Of a stretch of 64,000 bases of DNA, positions 32,053-43,433 are shown in pieces. The notes beneath the pieces were generated by a model. The model saw only the letters and a program-made list of their open reading frames with translations. It was not told the origin of the DNA and made no database searches. Made by a program: the position numbers and the translations under genes. Source of the DNA: Helicoverpa zea (taxonomy: Eukaryota > Arthropoda > Insecta > Lepidoptera > Noctuidae); NCBI RefSeq assembly GCF_022581195.2, contig NC_061472.1, forward strand, positions 9,052,001-9,116,000, read 5' to 3'. Within the stretch, counting starts at the first letter, position 1. Every line of letters starts with the position of its first letter.

Positions 32053-33530
32053 CAGGACGAACCTGTGAAGGACGTTTGATATCTTTAACAGGAACTTTCT
32101 TCTGAATTTTGTTTTTATTAGTCTCTATCATTACGGTGTTCTTGTTTAGTTCCTGTTTAATTTTCACCTTTTCATATCTAGGCTTATCTTTACTACGTCT
32201 AGTGTTCACACCTTTGACGTAAACACTATCGCCGGGTTTAATGTCGAAGTGTTTTTCTCCACCTCGTTTTTCTTTTATTTTCTGTTTGTTTTCCAACATT
32301 TTGTTGGTTAGGGCGTTATAAAGGTATTTAGTGCGTTTTGCGTGATCGCTAACTAATTGTTGGGTGTAATTCCTATGGAAATCAATTGCAAATGGACTTG
32401 AAGCGTCTGTATGTCCGAAGACTATTTCGAAAGGTGTTAGACCAGTTGTTGAGTGTATAGACTGGTTATATGACATTATAGCATATGTCATAACAGTTGC
32501 TGCGTCTGTGATCTTCCTTTCGTACTTGGCTAGTCGGTAAATTTCTATTATAGTTGAATGAAATCGTTCAATTAGTCCCATTGAATTTGGATTATGCGGT
32601 GTACTAATGTGCAAGTCTATTTTATAGAATGTTAACATTTCTTTTAACAAGTTATTGTTAAATTCTGTTCCTGGGTCGGCGCTAATGCGTATTGGTATTC
32701 CGTACAAGGAAAAGTATTTTAGTAAGGCTCTAACTACTTCCGGTGTTGATCGATTAGGTATCGGAAATGCTTGACCTAATTTACTGAATGCATCTATTAT
32801 GGTAAGGAAATAAGTTCCTTCAATGGAAAATATATCCATGAAAAGTTCTTGGAAAGGTCTGTTTTGCGTTTGAGTTAATTGTAATTCGGGTTTAAGTGGT
32901 TTTCTATCATACTTCATTCGTTTACAAGTGTCGCATGAATTAATTATACTGGTCACTGTCTGTTCTAAGTTACTCCAGTAGTAAGTGCGTTTAAGGTGAG
33001 CTGTTGTTTCTTTAATTCCGCGATGACAGTTTTTTCCTATGTGGTATTTAAGTACTATTTCACGCTGTTCGTTTTCGTCTTCTATATAAACTACGCGATT
33101 AGTACATTCGTACATTTTAATTGTGTCCTTTTTAAATAATGTTGTAATTATGTTAGAGAATTGTTCTCTATGGCGTTTGTCTTCAAAATAAATGAAGTAT
33201 TTAATATTGGGTCTAATATATTCTTTCAGATATCCTTTAATTATATCCAGGTTGTCTAATGGCAGGTGTACTTCGAAAACCTTTTGTTTAGGTCTAGAAA
33301 GGTCTTTTACACTGAGGTCTTGTTTAAACCATTTGTATATGAGTATTTGGTTTGGTTTAGTGTCTATGGCTTCATTTAATATGGGAATACCTGATGTATC
33401 AGTATTCTCTTCAGAATGAATTGTCTCTATAATAGATCGGTCAGCTCCTTCGGATGCTGTAAGGGTTTCACTATCGGTTGACCTATATAATAGAATATGG
33501 TGATCTTGGTCTAGGTGTCCTATCTAGATT
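32000..33530 (-). pseudogene. Gypsy-type integrase
   Basis: The frame from 33115 (371 codons) has an HHCC zinc-binding domain (HIGKNCHRG ... CDTCKR). The DDE core follows (FMDIFSIEGTYFLTI; ISADPGTEFNNN; NPNSMGLIERFHS) and then a basic C-terminal chromatin-binding region. The same frame stays open upstream to about 33530 and includes the linker that precedes integrase, but it differs from the RNase H frame. One indel near 33500-33530 therefore separates it from the rest of pol. Its last bases overlap the env start. Confidence 0.85.
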
Positions 33531-35590
33531 ATCTTCCTCGGCTGAAACGTTTATAGACTTTGAGCTTGCTTGTTTACCGATGTTGACCGCCATAGAGGTG
33601 TCATCTAATGCATTTAATTTGATCCTGGATAATGCATCTGCATTACAATTTTGTTTACCAGGTTTGTATTTAATTTCGTAATCATATTCGGCTAATCTAA
33701 GTCTCCATCTAGTTAACCTACTTCCGGGTTCTTTAATAGAGTTAAGCCATACTAAGGGTCTATGATCGCTTAGAATGGTAAACTTCTTTCCATATAAATA
33801 AGGTCTGAAATGTTTACATGCCCATACTACAGCCAATAGTTCTTTTTCGATGGCACTATAACGAGTTTCAGCGTCGTTAAGTGTGCGACTAGCGAATGCT
33901 ATAGGTTTGTCGCTACCTGCAGGTCCTTGTGATAAGACCGCGCCTAATGCAAAGTTAGATGCGTCCGTTGTTAATAAGAAGGGTTTTTCAAAGTCCGGGT
34001 ACTGCAGTAAGGGTGCATTTGTTAAAAGTTCTTTGCATTTTTCGAATGCGTCTACGAATTCCTTAGTAATTGTTACTTTGTTCTTTTTCTTTAAACAGTT
34101 TGTTAAAGGTTGTGTAATTTTGGAAAAATCCTTTATGAACTTCCGGTAATAACCTACTAGTCCTAGGAAACTTTTTATTTCCGTTGGTGTTTTTGGTAAA
34201 GGAAATTGTAATACTGCTTTTATTTTATCGTCATTTGGCTTAAGACCGTCTTTAGTGATAGTGTGACCTAAGTACAGAACTTCCTTTTTGAGGAACTCGC
34301 ACATATCTAATGTTACTTTGAGGTTAGTCTGTCTAAGCCTATCGAATATTTTCCTAAGTTTTACTATGTGTTCCTGTAAGCTAGTAGAATAGATTATTAT
34401 ATCATCTAAATAAACTAAACAGTGTATTCCTTGGAGTCCTCGGAGCACATTATCCATGGCTCTCTGGAATGTTGCGGGTGCCGTCTTTTAACCAAAAGGC
34501 ATCCTTTTAAATTCAAAATGTCCTGCTTGGGTTGTAAAGGCTGTTTTAGGTTGATCATCTTTATTTACTTCAATCTGATGATATCCACTGGCTAAATCAA
34601 TTGTTGTAAAGTAACAGGCCTTACCTAGTCTATCAAATAGGTCTGTTATATTAGGTAGTGGGTATTTATCGTCTATGGTAATTTCATTAAGTCTCCTATA
34701 GTCGATAACCATACGGTACTTTTCACCGCTAGCGTCTAATTTTTTTGGTACTAAGTGTACTGGTGCACTCCACGGGGAATGTGATTCGGTAATTACTTTG
34801 TTTTCTAATAATTTATCTACTTGTTTTTGAATTTCCAAGTTTTGACTCATCGGTTGCCTATATGGGCGTATGTATATGGGGTCTTCGTTACTAGTACGTA
34901 TCTTATGTTTAACTTGGTTGGTAAATGATAAAGGAACATTTTCGCAATAGAATATGTCTTTATACTCTGTACATAAGTCGATAATTAATGTTTTTTCTTC
35001 CAAGTTTAGATGGTCTAAACGTAACTTAGATAAATTTTCTTCCAATATTTGATCTAAATTATATACAGGGTTTAAACTATTGCAATTAATTGTTTCAGGA
35101 CTTGAATCTAGTTTAGTAACTTTAAAAGGTTTTGTAAAGGTAATTTTCATTTCGCTATCGGTGGTATTTTGAATCACCGTTGTAGCGAATGAGTCTATAC
35201 AGTTAACTACTGCGTCAGGCATGCGAACTCCTGGGCAAAATTGTAAGAAATTAAGTATTGCTTCACCGTTGCGTAGCATGGTAGGTACTTTAACACGTTT
35301 TTCCGATCTAGGGGGTATCACTATCTGTGAATATGGGTTATATAATATAGGAATGTCAGTAGTTTTAGTCCTAAGAACCGAGTTTTTCATATCTATATTA
35401 GCTTCTAGCAATGATAACAGGTCTGAGCCTATTAATCCATTATGTATTTTATCTACGTTATATATATAAAATTTATGTTGTAAATGTGATTTAAATGTCT
35501 CTGGGAGAGGGATGTAAGCTATTTCACTATGTTTGCTACGGCTATGCGTACTAATAACTTCAAATGACAATGAAATGATGATCGTTTGCA
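33483..35590 (-). pseudogene. Gypsy-type protease remnant, reverse transcriptase and RNase H
   Basis: Minus strand. From 35590 comes the tail of a retropepsin domain (IPLPETFK ... GLIGSDLL), without its active-site Asp. The reverse transcriptase follows (YRPYRQPMS; WSAPVHLVPKK; FTTIDLASGYHQI; FKRMPFG), then YLDDIIIYS holding two catalytic Asp. RNase H follows (LTTDASNFALGAVLSQ; LSDHRPLVW) and the frame ends at 33483. One codon is TAA (34488-34490) right after the MPFG motif; the frame on both sides is the same, so this is a single nonsense change and not an indel. Confidence 0.88.
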
Positions 35591-36165
35591 TTTGCGCGGG
35601 GTGTAATTTAGATAAAGCAAATGATGGAGTATTTTCTTCAGCAAAGCGTATTTCAAGAGATGTAATAACGGAGTCCAAGTATGGTATTATTAAAGATCTT
35701 TTCCAGAATTCTGAAGGGCTTTCTGCTGGGTGATTGCTTCGATGACGTTGTTTTCCAACAATGCGCGGCGTTAACGTGATGTCCTCCTCCAGTCCGACTT
35801 TCTCCGCAATAACAGTAGCATCCTTTATAATTTCATCTGTGACTCTTTCGGGATTGGCACGATGGCTCTTAAGCAATTGCAAAATGCGTTTAACATGTTG
35901 CGAGGCCTTAACCACGTCCAAAGCTATGGATTGGAGTGCGTTGACAACAGGTTCCATCAAAGCAGAGTATTTGGCTATCAAAGTAATACCAAGTATAAAC
36001 AAAATTCTGGAAGCAGCCGCATGAAGTTGAAAGGCGTTTTTTCGAGTCGCACTGTTTCCTTCACGCGATAAGGTTTCTAAGGCTTCCAATATAATCGGAA
36101 AATTCTTAAAAACTCTGAGAGTTTTATGCTTCTCACTTCACCTTGTTTCGCAGAGCCTGGAAATA
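35591..36165 (-). pseudogene. hAT transposase fragment fused in frame to the gypsy pol
   Basis: The first ~166 residues of the open frame starting at 36089 are not retroviral. RKNAFQLHAAASRILF, YSALMEPVVNALQS, VGKQRHRSNHPAESPSEFWK and RSLIIPYLDSVITSLEIRF are conserved blocks of hAT transposases of the P52rIPK/ZMYM-like group. The frame continues upstream of 36089 (SEKHKTLRVFKNFPIILEAL) past an in-frame TGA at about 36143, where relatives have Trp. The hAT match stops after LHPAQM and the gypsy protease begins in the same frame. A non-homologous deletion or insertion joined two unrelated elements. Confidence 0.8.
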
Positions 36166-38109
36166 TTACCTAGGTACCAATTTTCTTGGATGTGCTAGGT
36201 CTCGTCAGGTCACCCACGGAATCATCGCTGTCACTGCTTGCTCCTTCAGGTTTTTGCTTTTTAAATTGACTGCAAAACAAAATATTTGAAAAAGGTATAA
36301 CTTCTTATACAATGTCAACACGTACGTGTTGACGTATAACGCCATAGTAAAAAGTATGCCCCCCCGTTTAGGCTACGTCGGACAATATGGGCGACGCCAA
36401 CCTGCTCCGTTCAAGCCATGTCAGTCAATGCTGTCCGACACTCAGACCTATTTTGTAGTCTAAGAGGTCCCCCGACCGCAATGACAACTTGTTTTTGACT
36501 TTTTAGTTCTGTATTTAGCAGGGCAGTCGTGTTTTTAATTTTTTTTTATTATTTATTTTTTTTTTCTTTTTGCGATTTTAAAACCGATGCAAAATCAGTA
36601 TATACAATATTAGTAAAAACATATCAATAGGGAATATGCATATAATTTTTTTTTTCACTTAAATCAATAAAATACAGAACTATAAACTCAAGAAAATTCA
36701 AAATTAATTCATCACCTGCTTGTCGCTCAAATAACATATTAAACTCCTACAATTTTCTACTGCACTTCAAACGTTCGTGACTCGTTCGTCGTGACATGAC
36801 TATACTGTGACGTCAGTGTTCACGCTCTTCCTTGTTTACATTTAATTTTTTGGCCCTTATTTGAATAGTTTTACTAATTGTGATTATGTACTTTATTCAA
36901 GCAAAAATTGCAATTACAATATTACAACATTTTTTTTGTAAAATTAAAAGTACTGTTTACGAAATTAAGTATTTCTTTGACACATAAATTGTATCGTCAC
37001 TACCCGCATTATCGTGAACGAACGTTTTGCGTTTGTGTTTAGTTTCATCAAAAACACGCAAAATATAATAGTGAATTGTAAAATAAGTGATGAATAAAAA
37101 TATATGTCGGATGCGTCATCAGAATGGCACTATCGTCCGACATCAGTTAGGGTAATCGTACAAAGAGATAACTCAAAAAGAAACTCAAAACTTAAACAAA
37201 CTCAAAACTCAAACGTTTATTCAAATTAGTCAGAACAAAAGACAGCCCCCAAAACGCCCGCCCTTCGCCACTTCCTATGTGTTTTAGCTGGGAAGAAGAA
37301 GTGGCGGAACAAACTCCCCAGCAACACATGTCTGTCTGTTAGGTTAGAAGAACCGTTACAATTTAAGTTCACAAGACACTCTACATTTGAATCTACAACG
37401 GTACTACAACGCTAGGCAATAACACTAGGTACACTAGACGTGACGTAAGGCAGTAACGCGACGACTCCAACAAACACTCGATGAGGACTGCGCTAAGACT
37501 GAGCTCCGCGGACGCCACGCCGACCGCCACGACTCCGCCAAGCGCGCCAAATTGTTGTTTCACCGGAAACGCCACCAGAGGGCGCGCTTGCGTCTCGTTC
37601 AGTGACCGTACTATTAACTATCTCCGACAAATAAAACAAGTGCACGGTACACCACATTGTTTCTTTGATCCAATAGAACGCATATTTAAAAAATAAAAAA
37701 GATTTGAATTACTTGCATATTCCCTATTGACATTATTTTACGAAAATACGAAAGCTAAACGGAAGAAGATACTCACCAAAAAACTTTCTGATGTCCATAT
37801 TGATGATGTGGACCTAGCAACTGTTTAGATTAATTGATAATAGCGCACAAAACAAACGTAAAAGCGGGCAGTGGCAACGGGGACGCACGAATAAATGACA
37901 GACGCGAAAACAATGGCGGCTGCGCGGCGAGCGGCGCGGGCGGCCCGGCCACATGTACCTCCCCCACTCTCCCTCTCCCGCTTTAACAATAACATAGAGC
38001 AGAGCGTAGTTGAGCGTACGGAATATTAGGAATCGAATTGGTGAATTCATTCGAGTTTCAACGTACGGGAAAGATCGATCAAACAAGTCAAGTCAAAGAC
38101 TTAGGACTT
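36166..38109. other. Non-coding; possible decayed LTR or promoter sequences
   Basis: No gene is supported. A CpG-containing stretch at 37440-37620 and a GC-rich one at 37900-37980 stand out from AT-rich DNA. 'GTCGGACAATATGGGCGACG' and 'CTGTCCGACACTC' at 36.4 kb and 'CGTCCGACATCAGTTAGGGT' at 37.1 kb share a TCCGAC motif, but I could not establish repeat boundaries. Confidence 0.4.
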
Positions 38110-38190
38110 TTTAGAATCTCTAGGGGGGGTGGGGGGGCAGCTGCCCCTCCCTGCCCCCCCTTGGCGACGCCCTTGACGACGGCCAAGGAT
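38110..38190. repeat. G-run/C-run hAT-like terminus
   Basis: 'GGGGGGGTGGGGGGGCAGCT' followed by 'GCCCCTCCCTGCCCCCCCTT' and 'GGCGACGCCCTTG' resembles the ends of ZMYM-type hAT elements in insects (CAAGGGCGTCGCC... on the other strand). It could be the terminus of the hAT remnant at 38486-38692. No partner end was found. Confidence 0.4.
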
Positions 38191-38485
38191 GTTCAATGAC
38201 AGCCGGGACCTACAGTTTAACTTGCCATCCGAAACACAGTCATTGGTGTCTAAGATAAACAAAAATAAACTTCTAAAACATTAACTTTTTAACTAAAACA
38301 ACTTAACTTGAAATCATCTTTAAAAATAAAAATTAAACATAAAATTCTTCTTGGGAAACAATTAGGAACTTTAGGTGACTATAAAACAAAACTCAATATG
38401 CACAAACAAAGAACAAAATAGTCTTCTAAAACATTAACCAAAATGACTTAAACATAAAAAATTACTAAGAAAACAACTTTGAGAT

Positions 38486-38692
38486 CTACTTATTACGAAA
38501 ATAAGATCTTAAAAACGTCAATGCATCTAAAGTTTCGTCTCCAAGCCGTGTTCTCAATTTATTGCATATAAATGCTGCAGCTGAAAATGCTCTTTCAGAC
38601 TCTACGGAAGTCGGGGGAACCGTCATCAGACATGTATAAGCTCGTTTAAGATTTTCGCCCCGAGTAGAACCCGTAGCTTCGAAAAGATTCAT
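38486..38692 (-). pseudogene. hAT transposase C-terminal dimerisation domain
   Basis: The 68-residue frame includes VPPTSVESERAFSAAAFICN, then KLRTRLGDETLDALTFLRSY. The S-ESERAFS...K-R-RL signature is the hAT dimerisation (Dimer_Tnp_hAT) domain that ends these transposases. Only this last domain is present. It follows a different hAT subgroup from the fragment at 36 kb. Confidence 0.85.
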
Positions 38693-39022
38693 TTATTGTT
38701 TTACGATTTTCGGCAGGTCTGTTTCTTTAGGTTCATCTGGGGAAAAAGGTTTCATGGTATTATCTATCTCCAGCTGTAGTTTTTCCTGTAGCGTGAGTTC
38801 AGTGTTAGTAGAAGAAGAAGAGCCATCATTGAATGACAACTCTTCTGAAGTGTATTTTCTGTCAGGATTTTCTTGTGTAGGTTTAGCATAGTGTCACAGA
38901 GGTATCTTTTTTGCTTTTTTACTTTATTTCTGGTGACACAATCTTTTTTTCCTGGGCACATTTTGCTATTGTCATCTCTTTGAAGGAATTTAGTAACGGC
39001 TGTACGAAGTTTCTTTGGCTTT

Positions 39023-39174
39023 TGAAGAGTATGCGGCCAGGAACACCAGGGAAAGCCTCAGGGAAACCGGGAGCACAGTAAAACACATCCGTTCGCAATC
39101 GTATTTAATCCGAGACAAAATATACCCTACACTGTCACAACTGTCACTGTCACCCACATAATGCATACATTACA
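39023..39174 (-). repeat. 3' LTR
   Basis: Left-hand copy of the 152-base LTR (3' LTR when read on minus). It differs from its partner by C/T, T/G, A/T, C/T and C/T changes, indicating an insertion that is not brand new. Confidence 0.9.
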
Positions 39175-39381
39175 CCCTTCCACTTAAGTATAACTTAACT
39201 CTAATGAACCAAATAACTTAAACTATAGTATAAAATGTACAAATAACAATAGTGTATGGTACAAACTTTTTTAAATTATGCAATTCTATACAAAAATTAT
39301 TTACCTCCGCACTCAGGTCATCCTCACTGTCAGAACTCACCCTCTCTTCTCACATGTTATATAATTTTGAAGATCCACCTA

Positions 39382-39979
39382 TTAAATATTAAAATTCGGA
39401 CACATTTTCTTCAGGTGCCCTTTCTTGTTACAAACTCGACAAACATAGTATTTGAAGTAGAAAGTTAGCGCGCTGTCCTTGGCTCCGCCACCATTCTTCA
39501 CCCTGGTACGGCCCTCCACCAACGCGGCATCCGTTTCTGCTGTCTCCATAGCCACTGCCAGTTTGAACGCTTTGTCCAACGTAATGTTGTCATCCTCCGC
39601 AAATAATCTTTGTCGTATGCTTTCGTTCTTAAGACCTTACACGAACTGGTCTCGAATGTTCTCGGCCAAACTGCTCGCCCCAAAACTTACAGTTCTTTGA
39701 CAGTCTTTTTAACTCTGCAAGGTATTCCGGAACCATTTCCTCTTCCTTTTGTACCCGTTGCCTGAATCTGAATCTCTCCGCTAACAAACTGGGTCGCGGT
39801 TGTAAATGACCTTTCATTATCGCGACAAGCTCACCGAACGATTTCGTAGACGGTTTATCGGGCGTACACAAATTCACCATCAGTTCGTACGCGTCACTCC
39901 CGATCACTGTTATTAACGTTGCCACTTTCACTGCTTCCTTCACGTCATTAGCAATGAAAAACTGTTCCAAACGTTCCAC
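39382..39979 (-). pseudogene. Gypsy-type Gag remnant
   Basis: MERLEQFFIANDVKEAVKVA, then AYELMVNLCTPDKPSTKSF and LQPRPSLLAERFRFRQRVQK are capsid-region blocks of a common Ty3/gypsy Gag. After an indel near 39690 and an in-frame stop, the frame resumes (DKAFKLAVAMETAETDAAL) and reaches the zinc knuckle CRVCNKKGHLKKMC. The ORF is broken, and there is no protease or polymerase after it. Confidence 0.85.
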
Positions 39980-40108
39980 ATACGAGTCCCAAACGTCTTT
40001 TGTGATATCAAAAAGGCCCGATTTTTCCGATCGACATTTTGACGCCCGCGATCACAACACACACGAAATAACAAGTCCCACGCGTAATCCAATTGTTTTC
40101 GTCGCCAC

Positions 40109-40260
40109 TGAAGAGTATGCGGCTAGGAACACCAGGGAAAGCCTCAGGGAAACCGGGAGCACAGTAAAACACATCCGTTCGCAATCGTATTTAATCCGAG
40201 ACAAAAGATACCCTACTCTGTCACAACTGTCACTGTCATCCATATAATGCATACATTACA
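40109..40260 (-). repeat. 5' LTR
   Basis: Right-hand copy of the LTR (5' LTR when read on minus). The primer-site-like TGGCGACGA begins directly inside it. Confidence 0.9.
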
Positions 40261-40953
40261 GCTTTGATACTTCTGTTTTTACCTTGAGGGCTTCTCTTTT
40301 TCGTAACATTATCCATGTATTTCTTTCGCTCAGTTACTCTCAATAACTACTTGTAAGGTATGTACTTTTTTCTTCTTAGCTTGTATTGTCTCTTTTTAGA
40401 TTTTTATTATCAAATTAGATAACTCTCTTCTTACTCTTGATGCATGTACACCTTTTTTCTTTTGTCGGCTTACTATCCCACATTGTGAAGAGCTTGGACT
40501 AAGGTCTGACAGCATTTTCGATGTCGATCTAATTAATTCCGAGCATGTGGTAACATCACTGTCACAATTAGACAGTCGACGGGCTAATATCTCAGGAACG
40601 CTTTCTAAGATAGATGCTGATTCTGGTCGGATGGGCAAAACTGCCTCATCATCAGTAGTTTCTGGAGTGTTCTCTCTTAAGTGATTTAATAAGATTTAAG
40701 CACGTTTTTGTTTCAATTGACTTCTTAATTTGCGTTCTCTCCACTGTTTTTTCTGCATTCGATGTTCTCTAGGTGTCATATGAACTATAAGCTTCACTTT
40801 ATTCTTCTTTCGTTCTCTATCTTTTTTTAGAAGCTTCGTATAAGGCAGCATTTTCTTTTATGCGAGTTCTTCGCCTTCGCTCACACTCTCGCTTTTGCCG
40901 ACGTATCTCTTCCGCAATTTTTGGGCGATTTTTAGTTTTAAGTTTCCCCATCT

Positions 40954-41382
40954 AAAATGAAAAATTGCACTATTGCACTATTTTTCATGTAGCCAAGTAA
41001 TAACGTCAAAAACACCACCCTAACGGTGCGTACAGACCTCTGTAATTTTGTTATATAACGTACTGCAATACACTTTAACATAAAATAGTAGTCATACATT
41101 TCGAGAGGATCGGCACTGTTACTTCTTAATACAGGCAATTTCGTGGCCTAGCAAGAACAGTACGTCACCCATTTGATAATCAGAAATCTAAAACTATCCA
41201 CTTTGTGAAAAATGTAAAATGTACTCCAATCTGTTCTTTTTTTAATTAAAATAAATTATATTATTAATTTGCAATGTTAAATAACAAGGTTACATAGTGT
41301 AGACATGTTATAAAACACAACTTATATAACAATGTTACATAGTCTATACGGACCGTAAAACCTGCACAAGATCTCTCCAGAC
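40954..41382. other. Non-coding sequence
   Basis: Nothing supportable. Confidence 0.45.
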
Positions 41383-41463
41383 AGTCACTTCCGTGGATAG
41401 CAGTCACTTCCATGGGTAAATTTTTATCCATGGAACCAGGGAAGTGACCTCCACGGATGTGAC
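41383..41463. repeat. Hairpin-forming inverted repeat
   Basis: GTCACTTCCGTGGA at 41383 pairs with TCCACGGATGTGAC ending at 41463, and inner ATCCATGG / CCATGGGT sequences pair as well. GTCACTTCC also recurs directly at 41403. It may be the core of a small MITE; no target duplication was recognised. Confidence 0.5.
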
Positions 41464-41929
41464 TTTGTCTGTTCAATCTCTGATTACATAACCTCCAAAT
41501 CGGGAATGAACGAGCATGTTTAGCCACGTGTTTTTGTACACCAAAACGCATCAAAATCACACAACCTAATAACATAGTTGTAAATTATATACCTTTGACG
41601 ACCTACACAGATGTGACTACTTATGCTCGACGAATTTTATAAGAATAAACTTTTATTTTTTATTTTCGCACAGATGCCTATTACATACATTATTACATTA
41701 CAGATATATAACAGTGTTAGGATGCCATGACGATTTTTTTTTAAATGGCAATGTGAAATCTGCCCCACCACGGGTTAGCTTCATTCACCATGTGGGGAGC
41801 ATACACAGAAATTAAAAACTATATTATAGTCAAAATAATACTCCTTGTTGAGATCAATGTTGAGCAAAATCACAGAATCAGCATTAAAAACAACATAATA
41901 ACTTTATCATTAATCAAATATCAAGCCAG
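41464..41929. other. Non-coding sequence
   Basis: Nothing recognisable. Confidence 0.45.
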
Positions 41930-42100
41930 TAAGTCTGACACCAGTCTAACTAAGGGGTATCGGGTTGCCCGGGTAACTGGGTTGAGGAGGTCAGATAGGC
42001 AGTCGCTTCTTGTAAAGCACTGGTACTCAGCTGAATCCGGTTAGACTGGAAGCCGACCCCAACATAGTTTGGGAAAAGGCTCGGAGGATGATGAAATATC
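41930..42100 (+). repeat. SINE family C copy
   Basis: 'GGGGTATCGGGTTGCCCGGG', 'AGTCGCTTCTTGTAAAGCAC' and 'AGACTGGAAGCCGACCCCAA' followed by GGATGATGA form the best-preserved copy of this family in the window. Confidence 0.75.
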
Positions 42101-42174
42101 AAGATAACAAACAAATGTAAAAGACAACTTATTATACATTATACTAAATGTTTAGAAAAACTAAATATCTTAGC

Positions 42175-42615
42175 TGTTCGCGAAGTATGTCTGTACGCGC
42201 TTGCGTGTTCAAATAAAAATGCGAATGCACAACTTATTACTGGTTTATATTAATTATCAAAACTTTACAATGAATTATTCACTCGAGATTAGGTTATACA
42301 ATTTAGACTGCAGAGATGCGTTGGACCCGTTACGTATCGGAAAAGGTGTTGATCTCGACGGCCCGTGAAGGCAAGTGGACGAGCGCCGCTCTCGACGCCT
42401 CCGTCGTCGCCCCTTCTCCAACGCGCCGGCGTCACCGTGGCGGCCTCCCGTTGGATGACGCAGGGCGCAGTTCGAATCGCCGTCTGCGATTGGCTCGCGC
42501 GCAGGTGGCGTGATGCGCGGCGGGCACCTCGGTGTTGCCAGAGAGCGCGTCCCGCGCTTCCCCAGCATTTTGCCCCGCCGCCCGACTGTGTTGCCAGGCG
42601 GCGCAGGCCGTAACA
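42175..42615 (-). repeat. LTR of a Ty3/gypsy-like element
   Basis: Read on minus, it runs from TGTTACGGCCTGCGCC to ...TTCGCGAACA (441 bases, TG...CA), with a GC-rich first half and AT-rich second half containing AATAAA-like signals. The same-strand gag remnant lies just upstream (42796-43433), so this is probably the 3' LTR of a deleted element. I see no second copy and no clear target duplication. Confidence 0.55.
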
Positions 42616-42795
42616 ATGTCGATTTGGATTGATTAATTATACAAACCAAATCAAACAAGTTTAAAGTTCCTTAATCTTCTGTATTGGGAAAAACGAACTT
42701 CCAGGTACCTGGTTTCCTTCTTAAAAATGATATTCGTACAGTAGGAATCTACCACACGCATAACTGAATGAATGCACTCCAAGCCGAAAAAATAA

Positions 42796-43433
42796 TTAAG
42801 AAATTCTTAATAAAACAGAAATAATACAGAATGCAACAGGTTTTGGCGGCATTTCATTATTTTTACAGGTCACACAGTTACTCCTTACCACACCTGGCGT
42901 CCCACAGCCATAATAAGCTAACTGGTTTTGAGGTTTGATATCTGTGCTTGTTGTTTTATTTTCTGCCCACCTTTTGCGACATTCTTCCAAAACAGGCCTT
43001 TCTTAGGCAGTAGGCACATCTCCTTATAGGCTTACGCTCCGTGGTAAATTTTATGGTTTCCTCACCTTCTTTTGCAAGGCTTTCAAGATGGCGACCGCGT
43101 TCCAGTAGATCAGCAAATGTTTTGATGTCACTGCGAGCTATCTCCTTCTTGTACGATATTTTCAACAACCCATACACTATGTCTCCTGTGTTCCTCCAAG
43201 TGTTCCTCCTCTTTTTGTCGCTTCACTGGAAATTGAGCCAACAATGCTCGGTTTCCGCAAACAAAATCGTCTATGTTTTCATTACCCTGTTTCTTTGCAA
43301 AAACTTCCAGGTACATTTCGTGCGGTTGTTTTCTCGGCGCAAAAGCACACCGTATTGCATCGATCGCTTGACTCCTTTTGTTAATTTCAGATTTTATTTC
43401 AATCCACCACGTTGCTGCTTTATCAGTTAACAC
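42796..43433 (-). pseudogene. LTR-element Gag remnant
   Basis: AATWWIEIKSEINKRSQAID, then FAPRKQPHEMYLEVFAKKQG and DDFVCGNRALLAQFPVK match the capsid region of gypsy-type Gag. A shifted frame continues with MYGLLKISYKKEIARSDIKT and cysteine pairs near the end (CAYC; GCGTPGVVRSNCVTC) that resemble a damaged zinc knuckle. Several indels are present and no pol follows. Confidence 0.75.

Larger units (their letters stand above)
29950..35590 (-). mobile_element. Env-bearing Ty3/gypsy element (errantivirus type), truncated
   Basis: Reading minus, the order is protease remnant, reverse transcriptase, RNase H, integrase, then an env ORF overlapping the end of pol: the layout of insect errantiviruses. 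The gag gene, the protease active site and the 5' LTR are absent; at about 35590 the element is joined in frame to hAT sequence. I see no pair of LTRs, and the 3' boundary near 29950 is a guess. Breaks are a nonsense codon in reverse transcriptase at 34488-34490 and a frame change between RNase H and integrase near 33500-33530. It cannot be autonomous. Confidence 0.8.
39023..40260 (-). mobile_element. Small LTR retroelement, complete ends, gag only
   Basis: Two 152-base LTRs (39023-39174 and 40109-40260), TG...CA on both strands, differ at five positions. A perfect 5-base target duplication GCTTT flanks them (39018-39022, 40261-40265). On minus, the LTR is followed by a primer-site-like TGGCGACGA. 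The 3' LTR is preceded by the purine tract AAGTGGAAGGG. The interior is only 934 bases: a gag remnant, no pol. It is an internally deleted, non-autonomous Ty3/gypsy element. Confidence 0.9.
38700..40953 (-). pseudogene. Unrecognised TE-type gene interrupted by an LTR element
   Basis: Minus strand, start at about 40953: MGKLKTKNRPKIAEEIRRQK and a run of Arg/Lys (basic, bZIP-like), then, after a frame change near 40825, KLIVHMTPREHRMQKKQWRE. After about 40700 come 40638-40396 (PESASILESVPEILARRLSN). Across the LTR element the frame resumes with KPKKLRTAVTKFLQRDDNSK and MCPGKKDCVTRNKVKKQKRY. I recall this combination from uncharacterised repeat-encoded proteins of insects, possibly the N-terminal part of the DUF7869-like group seen at 48-50 kb. 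A function is not assigned. Indels and the insertion make it a pseudogene. Confidence 0.5.

Noticed and set aside
42275..42658. 127-codon minus-strand frame rich in Arg and Pro
   Set aside because: It lies in the GC-rich half of an LTR and has no recognisable domain.
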